Shown here piece after piece: positions 8,509 to 18,586 of a stretch of DNA of 64,000 bases (positions are counted from its first letter, which is position 1; each line of letters opens with the position of its first letter). This DNA comes from Pseudomonas abyssi (lineage in GTDB: Bacteria > Pseudomonadota > Gammaproteobacteria > Pseudomonadales > Pseudomonadaceae): assembly GCF_002307495.1 (NCBI RefSeq), contig NZ_NTMR01000014.1, positions 1 through 64,000 on the forward strand, given 5' to 3'. The position numbers and the translations under genes were made by a program. Below the pieces are notes generated by a model. It saw nothing but the letters and a program-made list of their open reading frames with translations. It was not told the DNA's origin and made no database searches.

Positions 8509-9496
8509 GCAGCCTCCGGCGCATCGGCCGGCTGCTCCACAAGGCACTGAGCAGCAAGGCGGCCGCGAGCGGCCAGGGATACAGCGGCTGAGCTTCGCGG
8601 CTGCTGCGGTCTGCCCGCTGGCTGGGTTCGAGCTGCTCGATACGCTCCAGCATCTGCTCCAGCGAGGTTTCATCACTGACCCGGAAGTAGGCGCCGCCGG
8701 TCAGCTGGGCGATTTCCTGCAGGCTGGCCTCGTCCAGGTCGCTGGCGGGGTCGGTATTACCCTCCAGTATGCTCAACAGGTCGGACTGACCGCTGGCCTG
8801 AGCGCCGACGCCAACAGTAAATATACGGATCTGCTCCTTGGCAGCGACCCTGGCAGCCTGGATCGGCGACATGCCTCCGGCCGTGTTGGCGCCGTCGGTC
8901 ACCAGCAGCAGCACTCGGCTATTGGCCGGCTGGGCGCTGAGTCGCTTGATCGCCAGGCCGATGGCGTCACCGATCGCGGTGTCCCGGCCGGCCAGGCCGA
9001 TAAAGGCTTCATTCAACCACAGGCTGACGCTATCGAGGTCGTAGGTCAGTGGTGACTGCACGTAAGCCTTGCTGCCAAACAGAATCAGTCCGAGGCGGTC
9101 GCCGCTGCGTTGGGCGATGAACTCGCTGAGCCAGTGTTTGACCACGCTGAGGCGGTCGCTGGCGGCGCCTTCGAGCTGCAGGTCACGGGTATCCATGCTG
9201 GCGGAAAGATCGATGGCCAGCATCATGTCGCGGCCGCTGCTCAGCGGTGGCAGTGGCGCGCCCAGTAACTGAGGGCGCGCCAAGGCACACAGCAGTAACA
9301 GCCAGATCAGGATTAGCGGCGCGGCATTGCGCGTTGTTCGCCCCAGCGGTTCCTGCTCCGCCTGAAGTCGCTTGAGACGTGGCATAAAGGCGATCTGCAG
9401 CGCGCGGGCCGGGCGCTCGGCCGGTGGCAACAACCAGCGCACTATCCATGGCAGAGGTGCAAGCAGGAGGGCGGCGGGCCAGGCGAACTCAAGCAT
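8501..9496 (-). CDS. VWA-domain membrane protein (BatA/BatB-like)
   Basis: A 331-residue protein with N-terminal transmembrane helices (about 4-24 and 59-75), a VWA domain with intact MIDAS residues Asp96, Ser98 and Ser100 (IDLSASM), and a C-terminal transmembrane helix followed by a short Arg-rich tail. This is the usual BatA/BatB layout: VWA domain held at the membrane between helices. The start at 9496 overlaps the DUF4381 stop by 8 bp. It contrasts with the next gene, whose VWA motif is degenerate. VWA proteins of this kind are thought to be partners or substrates of the MoxR ATPase encoded upstream. Confidence 0.9.
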   Translation of the reverse strand: MLEFAWPAALLLAPLPWIVRWLLPPAERPARALQIAFMPRLKRLQAEQEPLGRTTRNAAPLILIWLLLLCALARPQLLGAPLPPLSSGRDMMLAIDLSASMDTRDLQLEGAASDRLSVVKHWLSEFIAQRSGDRLGLILFGSKAYVQSPLTYDLDSVSLWLNEAFIGLAGRDTAIGDAIGLAIKRLSAQPANSRVLLLVTDGANTAGGMSPIQAARVAAKEQIRIFTVGVGAQASGQSDLLSILEGNTDPASDLDEASLQEIAQLTGGAYFRVSDETSLEQMLERIEQLEPSQRADRSSREAQPLYPWPLAAALLLSALWSSRPMRRRLHA

Positions 9497-9950
9497 GGTT
9501 GTACCTGATCCAGCGCAGCAGCTCGCGCTGCAGGCTGCGTCGTTGCCGGGGGCTGAGCTCCAGTTCCGCCTGGTAGAGGGCCTGACCAAGCGGCGCCAGC
9601 AAGTCGCTGCGGGGGCGGGGATAATGACGGCAGAGATAGTCGATCCAGGCCTGTCCGTACAGGCGGGTGGCAGCCACCTCGCCGCGCGCTTTGAGATGCC
9701 GTTTCAGCTGGGTATTGAGGGCGGCCAGCCAATCCTGGTCCGGCAGGTTGTCGCTTACCTCCCAGATGATGCGCTGGGCCTTGAGGCGGTGGCGCTGCCG
9801 TTTGCGGTTGAGCAGCAGCAGTAGTGGAACCAACACTACAAGAGTGACCAGCAGGGCGGCCAGCAACAGCCAGCCGGGGGCTGGTGGCCACCAGCTGATC
9901 GGCGGCGGTGCGCCCGGCATCAGCAGGCTGCCTTGCAATGCGCTGCTCAT
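9489..9950 (-). CDS. DUF4381-domain membrane protein
   Basis: A 153-residue protein with one strong transmembrane helix (about residues 24-47, WLLLAALLVTLVVLVPLLLLL) followed by a basic, helical cytoplasmic domain containing WLAALNTQLKRHLK and YGQAWIDYLCR, the usual features of DUF4381 proteins found in MoxR-DUF58-VWA operons. The ATG overlaps the stop of the DUF58 gene by 4 bp, and its own end overlaps the VWA gene by 8 bp. Function is unknown; context places it in the same membrane complex. Confidence 0.85.
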   Translation of the reverse strand: MSSALQGSLLMPGAPPPISWWPPAPGWLLLAALLVTLVVLVPLLLLLNRKRQRHRLKAQRIIWEVSDNLPDQDWLAALNTQLKRHLKARGEVAATRLYGQAWIDYLCRHYPRPRSDLLAPLGQALYQAELELSPRQRRSLQRELLRWIRYNHA

Positions 9951-10897
9951 GCGCCGACCGCACGCGATGAGCCGCTCAGCGTGTCGCGCAGCTGCTCGTG
10001 GGCTGGTTGCCGCGTGTCCAGCGGCAGCAGGCTGCAGCGCAGGCGTCGCGCCAGCCGCAGCCAGGCCTGGCGCTGCGCGATGAACTGGTTGGCGTATCCC
10101 TCGCGCACGTTGTCCTGTTGCGTGTCGAGGGTCAGGTGGCGCTCGCCCTGGACAAAATCCAGCGGACCAAAGCGGGGCAACTCGGCGTCCAGCGGATCAA
10201 ACACCGGCAGCAGAATCAGATCATTGTGTCCGGCCAGCGGCACCAGCAGGCTCTGATTGAGCCCCTCGATAGCGGCGTGATCACAGACGATATAGAGAAT
10301 GCTGCCCGGACGAATAATCTCGCGGCTGTGGCGCAGCGCCATGTTCAACGGCTCGTTACTCGGCTCGGACGGATCCTGTGATTCGGGCGTCAGTGCCTGG
10401 TTGGCATCGACCAGCAACTGCAACAGCTTGAGCAGCGCCTGGCGATCGCGCCGGGGACGCACTTCGTGGCACTCGCGGCTGCCAAACACCATGCCGCCCA
10501 CCCGGTCGTGATGCGCCAGCGCGGTCCAGGCGATAAGTGCGCAGGTTTCGGCGGCCAGCACCGATTTGAAGCAGCGCTGGCTGCCAAAAAACAGCCTCGG
10601 GCTCTGCTCCCCGATCAGAAACACCGGACGCTCGCGCTCCTCGTTAAATACCTTGGTATGTACCTTTTGGCTGCGTGCGGTAACGCGCCAGTCGATGTTG
10701 CGGATATCGTCACCGGGCAGATAGGCACGTACCTGATCAAAGTCCACACCGCGGCCGCGCAGGCGAGAGTTCTGCTGGCCGGTCTGCCGACTGTTGCGTA
10801 CCGGCCGGCTGAACAGCGGCAGCTCGTGACAGTGTCTGCGGGTGGCAAGCAGACTCTCCAGCGTGCTGTGGATGGCCGGGTCGGTTGCAGCACTCAT
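9947..10897 (-). CDS. DUF58-domain protein
   Basis: A 316-residue protein with the DUF58 hallmark block RGVDFDQVRAYLPGDDIRNI followed by DWRVTARSQ, then a VWA-like fold region. No signal peptide or transmembrane helix is evident, so this version is probably cytoplasmic. It starts five bases after the moxR stop and overlaps the DUF4381 gene by 4 bp. MoxR and DUF58 genes are adjacent in very many bacteria, and the two products are thought to cooperate in maturing or remodelling VWA-containing membrane complexes; direct evidence is sparse. Confidence 0.9.
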   Translation of the reverse strand: MSAATDPAIHSTLESLLATRRHCHELPLFSRPVRNSRQTGQQNSRLRGRGVDFDQVRAYLPGDDIRNIDWRVTARSQKVHTKVFNEERERPVFLIGEQSPRLFFGSQRCFKSVLAAETCALIAWTALAHHDRVGGMVFGSRECHEVRPRRDRQALLKLLQLLVDANQALTPESQDPSEPSNEPLNMALRHSREIIRPGSILYIVCDHAAIEGLNQSLLVPLAGHNDLILLPVFDPLDAELPRFGPLDFVQGERHLTLDTQQDNVREGYANQFIAQRQAWLRLARRLRCSLLPLDTRQPAHEQLRDTLSGSSRAVGA

Positions 10898-10902
10898 GGC
10901 GT

Positions 10903-11862
10903 TCAGACCACCGGCACCGAGTCGATCAGCAGGTTGATCGCCTGATCGCTGTCGATGCCTGCCGCTTCGGCTTCAAAGCTCAGCAGCACGCGGTGACGCA
11001 GTACGTCGTGGGCGATGGCCTGCACGTCTTCGGGGCTGACAAAGTCGCGCCCGGCCAACCAGGCATGGGCACGGGCACAGCGATCCAGGGCGATGGTGCC
11101 GCGCGGGCTGGCACCCATCTCCAGCCATTCGGCCAGCTGCGGGTTGTACTGGTCAGGGCGGCGGGTGGCCATCACCAGCTGGATCAGGTACTCCTCCACC
11201 GCGTCTGCCATGAATAGTTCAAGCACTTCCTGCCGGGCTGCGAGAATGCACTCTTGGCTGATACGCTCGGCGATACGCGGTTCCTCGCCGCGCGCCTCGC
11301 CTCGGGCCAGTTGCAGGATTTGGCGTTCCAGCGCTGCATCGGGAAAGCCGATACGGACATGCATCAGAAAGCGGTCGAGTTGCGCTTCGGGCAGCGGATA
11401 GGTGCCTTCCTGTTCGATCGGGTTCTGGGTGGCCATCACCATGAACAGCTCCGGCAGACCATAGGTTTCGCGGCCGATACTGACTTGCCGCTCGGCCATC
11501 GCCTCAAGCAGGGCCGATTGCACTTTCGCTGGTGCCCGGTTGATCTCGTCGGCCAGCACCAGATGGTGAAAGATGGGACCCTGCTGGAAACTGAACGTGG
11601 CGGTTTCCGGATGGTAGACCTCGGTGCCGGTGATGTCGGCGGGCAGCAGGTCGGGGGTGAACTGAATGCGGTGGAAGTCCGCCTCGATGCCCTCGGACAG
11701 CGCTTTGATCGCCTTGGTCTTGGCCAGGCCGGGAGCGCCTTCGACCAGTACGTGACCGCCGGCCAACAAGCTGATAAGCATGCGATCGATCAGATGTTCC
11801 TGACCAAAAATGTGTTGGCCCATAAAGGCTTTCAACTGCAGCAGGGAATCCCGGTGGGTCAT
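10903..11862 (-). CDS. MoxR-family AAA+ ATPase
   Basis: A 319-residue cytoplasmic AAA+ ATPase of the MoxR class: Walker A GAPGLAKT (residues 42-49), Walker B LVLADE with Asp105/Glu106, and the downstream NPIEQEGTYPLPEAQLDRF sensor-1 block typical of MoxR proteins. The ATG at 11862 gives the usual family length; a GTG at 11886 would add eight residues. It is the first gene of a six-gene operon running to 5039 and is divergent from gdhB across 155 bases. MoxR ATPases act as chaperones for VWA-containing complexes. P. aeruginosa has a similar block of genes near gdhB and pyrD. Confidence 0.93.
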   Translation of the reverse strand: MTHRDSLLQLKAFMGQHIFGQEHLIDRMLISLLAGGHVLVEGAPGLAKTKAIKALSEGIEADFHRIQFTPDLLPADITGTEVYHPETATFSFQQGPIFHHLVLADEINRAPAKVQSALLEAMAERQVSIGRETYGLPELFMVMATQNPIEQEGTYPLPEAQLDRFLMHVRIGFPDAALERQILQLARGEARGEEPRIAERISQECILAARQEVLELFMADAVEEYLIQLVMATRRPDQYNPQLAEWLEMGASPRGTIALDRCARAHAWLAGRDFVSPEDVQAIAHDVLRHRVLLSFEAEAAGIDSDQAINLLIDSVPVV

Positions 11863-12017
11863 GTGGTGTCCGTTGTTCTGAGGCACGGGCTGGAATCAGT
11901 GGATGTCACTGTAACGAAAAGCCCTTGGTCTAGACTATCCTCACAGACAAAAAACAGTGCGCCCGCAAGGGCCCAAGCCGCCGGTTCAATACACCCAATC
12001 CCTAGGAGGGAGGCAAG

Positions 12018-15000
12018 ATGGCGCTGATTACGGCCAGTTCCAAGCAGGCGTTTATCGAGCAATTGCAGGTCCGTTTGCAGGATCTGGTTCCAGGTTGCGA
12101 CCACAATGCCGTGGCGCAGTTTTGCAGCCAGTTCTTTGGTATCGCCACGCTGGCAGAGCTGGAGGTTCGACAGGATGCAGACCTGCTGGGCTGTACTCTG
12201 TCTGCCTGGCGCTTTGTGCAGCAGATGCCGGGGGGCGACGTGAAGTTGCGCGTGTTCAACCCCGACACCGAGCAGCATGGCTGGCAAAGTACGCACAGCA
12301 TCGTCGAGGTGCTGCACCGCGACTTGCCGTTTCTGGTCGATTCGGTGCGTATGGAACTGACCCGGCAGGGCTATGCCATTCACAACCTGTACAACAGCAT
12401 TGTGCATGTCGAACGCGACCAGAGCGGCAATCTCAAGAAGCTGCTGGCGCCGGGTGCGCAGGCCGCCGATGCCCGCGCTGAGTCGGTCATGTACATCGAG
12501 ATCGACCGCGCGACCAACGCCTCCGACCTGAGCGCGCTGCAGAGCGGCCTGCTGGCCGCGCTGGATAACGTGCGTGCCACCGTGCAGGATTTTGCTGCGA
12601 TGCGTGAGCGGGTACAGGCGCTGATCAGCCAGCTCAACAGCCGTCGCAAGCAATACTTCCCGCGCGACGAGCGGGCGGAGGCCGTCGCCTTTCTGGAATG
12701 GCTGCTGGATGATCATTTCACCTTCCTGGGTTACGAGTGCTTCGCCATCAACGAAGGCTTGCCCGAGCAGCGCCTTGGTCTGCGCACCGACGCCAGTCTT
12801 GGCGCACTGGCACTGAATCCGCGTGACGAGAATCTCCAGGGCCTGCCGGAGACCGTCACGGCCTATCTGCAGGCGCCGCTGCTGCTGTCCTTCGCCAAGG
12901 CCTCTCAGCTGAGCCGCGTACACCGACCGGCTTATCCGGATTATGTCTCGGTGCGTGAGGTGGACGCCGACGGCAATGTGCTGCTGGAACATCGCTTCAT
13001 GGGGTTGTACACCTCGCGGGTGTATTCCGCGCTGGTCGATCATATCCCTCATGTGCGGCGCAAGGTGGCGCATGTGCGCGAGGTGTCCGGCTTTATCCCG
13101 CGCAGTCACCTGGCCAAGGAGCTGGAGCAGGTGCTGCAGGTGCTACCGCGCGATGACCTGTTCCAGACGCCGGTCGACGAACTGGCGCAAACCGCGATCG
13201 CCATCGTGCAGATGCAGGAGCGCAACCAGATTCGGGTGTTCCTGCGCCGCGGCAACTATGGGCGCTTCTACTATTGCCTTGCCTTTGTGCCGCGGGATAT
13301 CTACTCCACGGATATCCGTCGCACCATTCAGGAGGTGCTGACGCGCCGCGTGGAAGCCAGTGAAAGCGAATTCTGGACCTACTTTTCCGAATCCACCCTG
13401 GCGCGCACCCAGTTCATCCTGCGCGTTGACCCGACCAAAACCCTGGATATCGACCCCGTGAAAATTGAACAGGAAGTGGTGCGCGCTTGCCGCAACTGGC
13501 AGGACGAGTTTCGTGATCGCCTGCTGGAGAGCCTCGGTGAGGCGCGCGCGACCGATGTGCTGGCGCATCTGGGCGATGGTTTTCCGCCGGGTTACAGCGA
13601 TCGCTTCACCCCGGCTACAGGGGTGGTCGATCTGCAGACGTTGCTGGGCCTGAGCGAGGCCGAGCCGCTGGCCATGAGCTTTTACCAGCCATTGGCGCAG
13701 AAGCCGGGCGTACTGCATTGCAAGCTGTACCACTTGAATGAATCGCTGCCACTGTCGGACGTGATCCCAGTGCTGGAAAACCTCGGTCTGCGGGTGTTGG
13801 GCGAGTTTCCGTTCCGCGTGGTACAGGCTGACGGCACGCAGTTCTGGATTCATGACTTTGAGTTCACCTTTGGCGCCGGCGCCTCGCTGGATATTCAGGA
13901 GACCAACGCGCTATTTCGCGATGCCTTTGCTGCGGTCTGGTCGGGGCAGGCAGAGAATGACGCGTTCAACCGGCTGGTACTGCTGGCCGGGTTACCCTGG
14001 CGCGATGTGGCGCTGTTGCGCGCCTATGCGCGTTACCTCAAGCAGATTCGCCTGGGCTTTGAGCTGCCCTACATTGCCAGCACGTTAGTCGCGCACGCGG
14101 ATATCGCCCGGGAACTGGTGCGGCTGTTTCGCACCCGTTTCTATCTGGCACGCAAGCTCAGCGCCGATGACCTGGCGGACATGCAAGGCAAACTGGAGAA
14201 GGCGATTCTGGGTGCGCTGGATGACGTCGCGGTGCTCAACGAAGACCGTATCCTGCGGCGCTACCTGGATCTGATCAAAGCCACGCTGCGCACCAACTTT
14301 TATCAAAATGACGATGAAGGTGAGGCGCGCGAGTACCTGAGCCTCAAATTTGACCCGACGCAGATTCCGGAGCTGCCGCTGCCGCGTCCAATGTTCGAAA
14401 TATTCGTGTATTCGCCGCGTGTCGAGGGCGTGCACCTGCGCGGCGGTAAGGTCGCCCGGGGCGGGCTGCGCTGGTCCGACCGCGAAGAGGATTACCGCAC
14501 CGAAGTGCTGGGGCTGGTCAAGGCCCAGCAGGTGAAGAACGCGGTAATTGTGCCGGTTGGCGCCAAGGGTGGTTTTGTCCCGCGCCGGTTGCCGCTCGGC
14601 GGCAGCCGTGATGAGGTGCAGCAGGAAGCGATTGCCTGCTACCGGCTGTTTATCCAGGGCTTGCTGGATATCACCGATAATCTGGTCGATGGCAAGGTGG
14701 TGCCGCCGGCCAACGTGGTGCGCCATGACGGCGACGATCCCTATCTGGTGGTGGCGGCCGACAAGGGCACGGCGACTTTCTCCGATATCGCCAACGACAT
14801 TGCTGCCGGTTACGGTTTCTGGCTGGGCGATGCCTTTGCCTCCGGTGGCTCTGCCGGCTATGACCACAAGAAGATGGGGATTACCGCGCGTGGCGCCTGG
14901 GTATCAGTACAGCGGCATTTCCGCGAGCTGGGGCTGAATGTGCAGACTGATCCGATCAGCGTGATTGGTATCGGCGATATGGCCGGTGACGTGTTCGGCA

Positions 15001-16886
15001 ATGGCCTGCTGCAATCGCGCAGCCTGAAGCTGGTGGCGGCGTTCAACCATCAGCATATCTTTATCGACCCCGATCCGGACCCGGAAACCAGCTATCAGGA
15101 GCGTGAGCGCCTGTTTGCGCTGCCGCGCTCCAGCTGGACGGACTATGACAGCAGCCTGATCTCCGAAGGCGGCGGGGTATTCGCCCGCAGCCTCAAGCAG
15201 ATTACGCTCTCCCCGCAGATGCGCGAATGCTTTGGCATCGAGGCCGAACGCCTGACGCCCACCGAGCTGATTCATCAGTTGCTCAAGGCGCCGGTAGACC
15301 TGATCTGGAACGGCGGCATTGGCACCTACGTCAAGGGCAGCATGGAGACCCACGCGGATGTGGGGGACAAGGCCAACGATGCGCTGCGCGTCAACGGCCG
15401 CGACCTGCGCTGCCGTGTGGTGGGTGAGGGCGGCAATCTGGGCCTGACCCAGCTGGGCCGTATCGAGTTTTGCCTGGCCGGCGGGGCGCTCAATACCGAC
15501 TTTATCGACAATGCCGGCGGTGTCGACTGCTCCGACCATGAGGTCAATATCAAGATTCTGCTCAACGAGGTGGTCGCCGCCCAGGACATGACCGCCAAGC
15601 AGCGCAACACCTTGCTGGCCAGCATGACCGATGCAGTTGCTGACCTGGTACTGGCCAACAACTACAAGCAGACCCAGGCGATCAGTCTGGCGCAGCGCCA
15701 GGCAGCGCAGACGATGGGCGAGTACCAGCGCTTTATCAGCGCCATGGAGAGCAGCGGCAAGCTCAATCGTGCGCTGGAGTTCATTCCGGATGATGAGCAG
15801 CTGGCAGAGCGCAAGGCCAACGGCAAGGGGTTGACCCGTGCCGAGCTGTCGGTGCTGATTTCCTACTCCAAGGCGGACCTGAAAGAAGCGCTGGTTGCCT
15901 CCGACGTGCCCGAGGATCCGTACCTGGCGCGCGAGCTGGAGACGGCCTTTCCGCAGGTGCTGCTCAAACGGCATGCCAAGGCGCTGGCGAGCCACCGTCT
16001 GCACCGGGAAATCGTATCCACCCAGTTGGCCAACAACCTGGTCAACCACATGGGGATTACCTTCTTGCGTCGGCTGGTGCAGTCGACCGGTGCCAGCATC
16101 AGCGATGTCGCCCGCGCCTGGGTCGTGGCGCGGGACGTGTTTCATCTGCAGACCCACTTTGCTGGTATCGAGGCGCTGGATCATCAGGTGGCCGCCGAGG
16201 TGCAGCTGGAACTGATGGACGAGTTGATGCGTCTTGGGCGTCGTGCCAGCCGCTGGTTTATTCGCAACCGTCGATCCCAGCTGCTGCCGGAGCGCGAGGT
16301 AGAACACTTTGCACCGTGCGTCGAGACCCTGGCCAAACGCTTTGACCAGTTGCTTGAAGGTGAGGTGCGCGAACTCTGGGAAGCGCGCTTCAATCGCTAT
16401 GTCGAGGCGGGCGTGCCGGAGGCCATCGCCCGGGTCGTGGCCGGTACCGGTCACGCCTACACGCTGCTCGGTATCGTTGAAGCGGCCGATGCAACCGGGC
16501 AGAATGCCGAGCGCGTGGCGCAGGTGTTCTTTGCTCTTGGCAGTCAGCTGCACTTGCCGTGGTTCAGCCAGCAGGTCAACAGCCTGCCGGTCGACAATCA
16601 CTGGCAGGCGCTGGCCCGCGAAAGTTACCGAGACGACCTGGACTGGCAGGTCCGCAGCATGACCGTTGCTGCCCTGCAAGGTGGCGATGACGGGCAGCCG
16701 GTAGACACGCTGGTAGCCGACTGGATCAGCCGCAATCAGGCGTTGGTACAGCGCTGGCAGGCGATGCTGGCTGAACTGCGCAGCGTTGGCGCCGGTGACT
16801 ACGCCATTGTGGCTGTGGCCATGCGTGAGTTGCTGGATCTGGCGCAGCACGCGCGTCACCATGGTGGCGAGGGCAGCGGCGACTGA
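12018..16886 (+). CDS. gdhB: NAD-specific glutamate dehydrogenase, large (L_180) class
   Basis: A 1622-residue enzyme that oxidatively deaminates glutamate to 2-oxoglutarate and ammonium with NAD. The length matches the about 1620-residue Pseudomonas GdhB. The catalytic dehydrogenase core lies in the C-terminal half and contains RGGLRWSDREEDYRTEVLGL, PVGAKGGFVPRRLP and GDMAGDVFGNGLL, flanked by long regulatory extensions. AGGAGGGAGG lies six bases before the ATG, an unusually strong ribosome-binding site. In P. aeruginosa this enzyme is arginine-responsive and works in arginine/glutamate catabolism; regulation here is not visible. A small DUF2835 gene follows. Confidence 0.96.
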   Translation: MALITASSKQAFIEQLQVRLQDLVPGCDHNAVAQFCSQFFGIATLAELEVRQDADLLGCTLSAWRFVQQMPGGDVKLRVFNPDTEQHGWQSTHSIVEVLHRDLPFLVDSVRMELTRQGYAIHNLYNSIVHVERDQSGNLKKLLAPGAQAADARAESVMYIEIDRATNASDLSALQSGLLAALDNVRATVQDFAAMRERVQALISQLNSRRKQYFPRDERAEAVAFLEWLLDDHFTFLGYECFAINEGLPEQRLGLRTDASLGALALNPRDENLQGLPETVTAYLQAPLLLSFAKASQLSRVHRPAYPDYVSVREVDADGNVLLEHRFMGLYTSRVYSALVDHIPHVRRKVAHVREVSGFIPRSHLAKELEQVLQVLPRDDLFQTPVDELAQTAIAIVQMQERNQIRVFLRRGNYGRFYYCLAFVPRDIYSTDIRRTIQEVLTRRVEASESEFWTYFSESTLARTQFILRVDPTKTLDIDPVKIEQEVVRACRNWQDEFRDRLLESLGEARATDVLAHLGDGFPPGYSDRFTPATGVVDLQTLLGLSEAEPLAMSFYQPLAQKPGVLHCKLYHLNESLPLSDVIPVLENLGLRVLGEFPFRVVQADGTQFWIHDFEFTFGAGASLDIQETNALFRDAFAAVWSGQAENDAFNRLVLLAGLPWRDVALLRAYARYLKQIRLGFELPYIASTLVAHADIARELVRLFRTRFYLARKLSADDLADMQGKLEKAILGALDDVAVLNEDRILRRYLDLIKATLRTNFYQNDDEGEAREYLSLKFDPTQIPELPLPRPMFEIFVYSPRVEGVHLRGGKVARGGLRWSDREEDYRTEVLGLVKAQQVKNAVIVPVGAKGGFVPRRLPLGGSRDEVQQEAIACYRLFIQGLLDITDNLVDGKVVPPANVVRHDGDDPYLVVAADKGTATFSDIANDIAAGYGFWLGDAFASGGSAGYDHKKMGITARGAWVSVQRHFRELGLNVQTDPISVIGIGDMAGDVFGNGLLQSRSLKLVAAFNHQHIFIDPDPDPETSYQERERLFALPRSSWTDYDSSLISEGGGVFARSLKQITLSPQMRECFGIEAERLTPTELIHQLLKAPVDLIWNGGIGTYVKGSMETHADVGDKANDALRVNGRDLRCRVVGEGGNLGLTQLGRIEFCLAGGALNTDFIDNAGGVDCSDHEVNIKILLNEVVAAQDMTAKQRNTLLASMTDAVADLVLANNYKQTQAISLAQRQAAQTMGEYQRFISAMESSGKLNRALEFIPDDEQLAERKANGKGLTRAELSVLISYSKADLKEALVASDVPEDPYLARELETAFPQVLLKRHAKALASHRLHREIVSTQLANNLVNHMGITFLRRLVQSTGASISDVARAWVVARDVFHLQTHFAGIEALDHQVAAEVQLELMDELMRLGRRASRWFIRNRRSQLLPEREVEHFAPCVETLAKRFDQLLEGEVRELWEARFNRYVEAGVPEAIARVVAGTGHAYTLLGIVEAADATGQNAERVAQVFFALGSQLHLPWFSQQVNSLPVDNHWQALARESYRDDLDWQVRSMTVAALQGGDDGQPVDTLVADWISRNQALVQRWQAMLAELRSVGAGDYAIVAVAMRELLDLAQHARHHGGEGSGD

Positions 16887-16977
16887 GTACGCGTTGCTTC
16901 CTGTCCAGCGCAGCACATGATGCCGGGCGCCAGTCGTCCGGTGTCTCGCTTCAATAATTACTGTGACAGAAGGCAGC

Positions 16978-17202
16978 ATGCAACAACTTATTCTCGACCT
17001 GGCGCTGCCCGCAGAGCGTTACCTGGCCTGGTACCAGGGCCGCGCCGAGCGGGTCAGCATGCTCAGTCGTGATGGCCGGCGAGTCAGCCTGCCGGCCCAT
17101 CACCTGCGACCCTTTCTTACCCATCAGGGCGTATACGGCAGCTTTGTGCTGCAGTTCACCGACGACGGCAAGCTGATCAAGCTCGAACGTCTGGCGGACT
17201 GA
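16978..17202 (+). CDS. DUF2835 family small protein
   Basis: A 74-residue protein ([20 protein letters not shown] at the N-terminus) with the conserved [20 protein letters not shown] block, matching the small uncharacterised DUF2835 family common between gdhB and pyrD in pseudomonads. AGAAGG precedes the ATG by about five bases; an in-frame GTG 15 bases upstream has no better site. No signal peptide, helix or metal motif is seen. Function unknown. Confidence 0.8.
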   Translation: MQQLILDLALPAERYLAWYQGRAERVSMLSRDGRRVSLPAHHLRPFLTHQGVYGSFVLQFTDDGKLIKLERLAD

Positions 17203-17246
17203 TCAGGTATACTCTGCAGCCTGATTTTTCTGCTCCGGATGCCGCC

Positions 17247-18272
17247 ATGTACGATTTGCTTCGCTCGCTGATGTTTCGCCTGCCCGCAGAAACCTCCCAT
17301 GACCTCGCACTGGACATGATTGGTGCCGCTGGCCGCCTGCGCCTTGCCGACAAGCTGGTGCGCCCGGTGCCGTCGCAGCCGGTTCAGGTGATGGGGCTGA
17401 CCTTTGACAACCCGGTGGGGCTGGCGGCCGGTCTGGACAAGAATGCGGTTGCCGTGGATGGCCTGGCCGCCATGGGTTTTGGCTCCATTGAAGTGGGCAC
17501 CGTGACCCCGCGTCCGCAGCCGGGCAACCCCAAGCCGCGCTTGTTTCGTCTGACCGAGCAGCTGGCGATCATCAACCGTTTCGGTTTCAACAACCAGGGC
17601 GTGGATGCCCTGCTTGAACGCCTGGACGGGACGCGTTACCAGGGCGTGCTGGGCATCAATATCGGCAAGAACGCGGTAACCCCGGTCGAGAACGCCGTGG
17701 ATGATTACCTGTACTGCCTGCGCAAGGTTTACGACCGCGCCAGTTACGTCACGGTCAACCTGTCGTCGCCCAACACGCCCGGCCTGCGCACGCTGCAATA
17801 CGGCGAGGCGCTCAAGGTTCTGCTCGGGCAGATCAAGCAGTGTCAGCAGCAGTTGGCGACGGATCGCGGGCGCTATGTGCCCATCGCCATCAAGATTGCC
17901 CCGGACATGACGGCTGAAGAAGTGGCGCTGGTCGGTGCAACCTTGCTGGAAGAAGGCATGGATGCAGTGATTGCCACCAATACCACCCTTGATCGCAGCG
18001 CGGTAGCAGACTCGCCCTACGCCGAAGAGGCAGGCGGGTTGTCGGGTGCGCCGCTGACGGATATGTCTACCGAGGTCATCCGGCTGCTGGCGGATGAGCT
18101 GAAAGGCCGCATGCCGATCATCGGCGTGGGCGGCATCTTCAGTGGCGCCGATGCGGCAGACAAGATCGCCGCAGGGGCGAGTCTGGTGCAGCTTTACAGC
18201 GGCTTTATCTACCGTGGGCCGGAGCTGGTGCGCGAGTGCGCTGATGCGATTGCGGTGATGCCCGGACGCTGA
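17247..18272 (+). CDS. pyrD: Dihydroorotate dehydrogenase (quinone), class 2
   Basis: A 341-residue FMN enzyme that oxidises dihydroorotate to orotate with quinone, the fourth step of pyrimidine synthesis, at the inner membrane. The N-terminal amphipathic helix ([19 protein letters not shown]) typical of class 2 enzymes is present. Further marks are [12 protein letters not shown] and NRFGFNNQG in the FMN site, [15 protein letters not shown] with the catalytic Ser173/Ser174, and IGVGGIFSG near the phosphate-binding loop. Length equals the family norm. A TATACT sequence at 17208-17213 could be its -10 element, though I see no good -35. A hairpin follows the stop and separates it from convergent rmf. 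Confidence 0.96.
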   Translation: MYDLLRSLMFRLPAETSHDLALDMIGAAGRLRLADKLVRPVPSQPVQVMGLTFDNPVGLAAGLDKNAVAVDGLAAMGFGSIEVGTVTPRPQPGNPKPRLFRLTEQLAIINRFGFNNQGVDALLERLDGTRYQGVLGINIGKNAVTPVENAVDDYLYCLRKVYDRASYVTVNLSSPNTPGLRTLQYGEALKVLLGQIKQCQQQLATDRGRYVPIAIKIAPDMTAEEVALVGATLLEEGMDAVIATNTTLDRSAVADSPYAEEAGGLSGAPLTDMSTEVIRLLADELKGRMPIIGVGGIFSGADAADKIAAGASLVQLYSGFIYRGPELVRECADAIAVMPGR

Positions 18273-18279
18273 AAATGGA

Positions 18280-18300
18280 AGCCCCCGCAGAGCGGGGGCT
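18280..18300. terminator. Hairpin between convergent pyrD and rmf
   Basis: A perfect 9-bp stem AGCCCCCGC / GCGGGGGCT with a three-base loop lies seven bases after the pyrD stop. On the minus strand it is followed by TTCCATTTTC, so it may mainly end the rmf transcript; on the plus strand there is no T-run. A second short palindrome (GGGCCCAGTTGGGCCC, 18304-18319) sits beside it. Confidence 0.65.
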
Positions 18301-18370
18301 GGATGGGCCCAGTTGGGCCCGGCGCTGTGGGCGAGCGCCTTGGGGAAAAATAAACTCGGTGGTGGCGGCC

Positions 18371-18586
18371 TTAGCCGACGGCGTGCATCTCGTTCAGGCG
18401 ATGTACTCCCGAGATGCCGGTATATCCATCCCAACGGTCCGCGCGGCCTTCACGCCAGCCGTTGATCCAATTCTGGCGGGTAGAGGGGTTGTTAAAAGGG
18501 CAGGTGTCCTGAGATTTGCCACTCACTCCATGCTGGTAACCGCGTTGAAATGCTCGTTCCATCGGATCACGCTTGAGTCTTCTCAT
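18371..18586 (-). CDS. rmf: Ribosome modulation factor
   Basis: A 71-residue basic protein (MRRLKRDPMERAFQRGYQHG at the start) with the RMF signature: ERAFQRGYQHGVSGK, CPF and WINGWREGRADRW. RMF binds 70S ribosomes near the 30S head and converts them to inactive 100S dimers in stationary phase or stress. GAGGA lies about nine bases before the ATG. As in P. aeruginosa it lies between pyrD and rlmL. The 265 bases upstream, shared with divergent rlmL, must hold its growth-phase-dependent promoter; I cannot pick it confidently. Confidence 0.95.
   Translation of the reverse strand: MRRLKRDPMERAFQRGYQHGVSGKSQDTCPFNNPSTRQNWINGWREGRADRWDGYTGISGVHRLNEMHAVG

Noticed and set aside
11859..13109. 416-codon open frame on the minus strand upstream of moxR
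   Set aside because: It would cover the start of gdhB, whose own ribosome-binding site and N-terminus are clear.
14904..16979. 691-codon open frame on the minus strand opposite gdhB
   Set aside because: Composition is His/Gln/Leu-rich without motifs, and it lies wholly antisense to a clear GdhB. Codon usage of the plus strand explains it.
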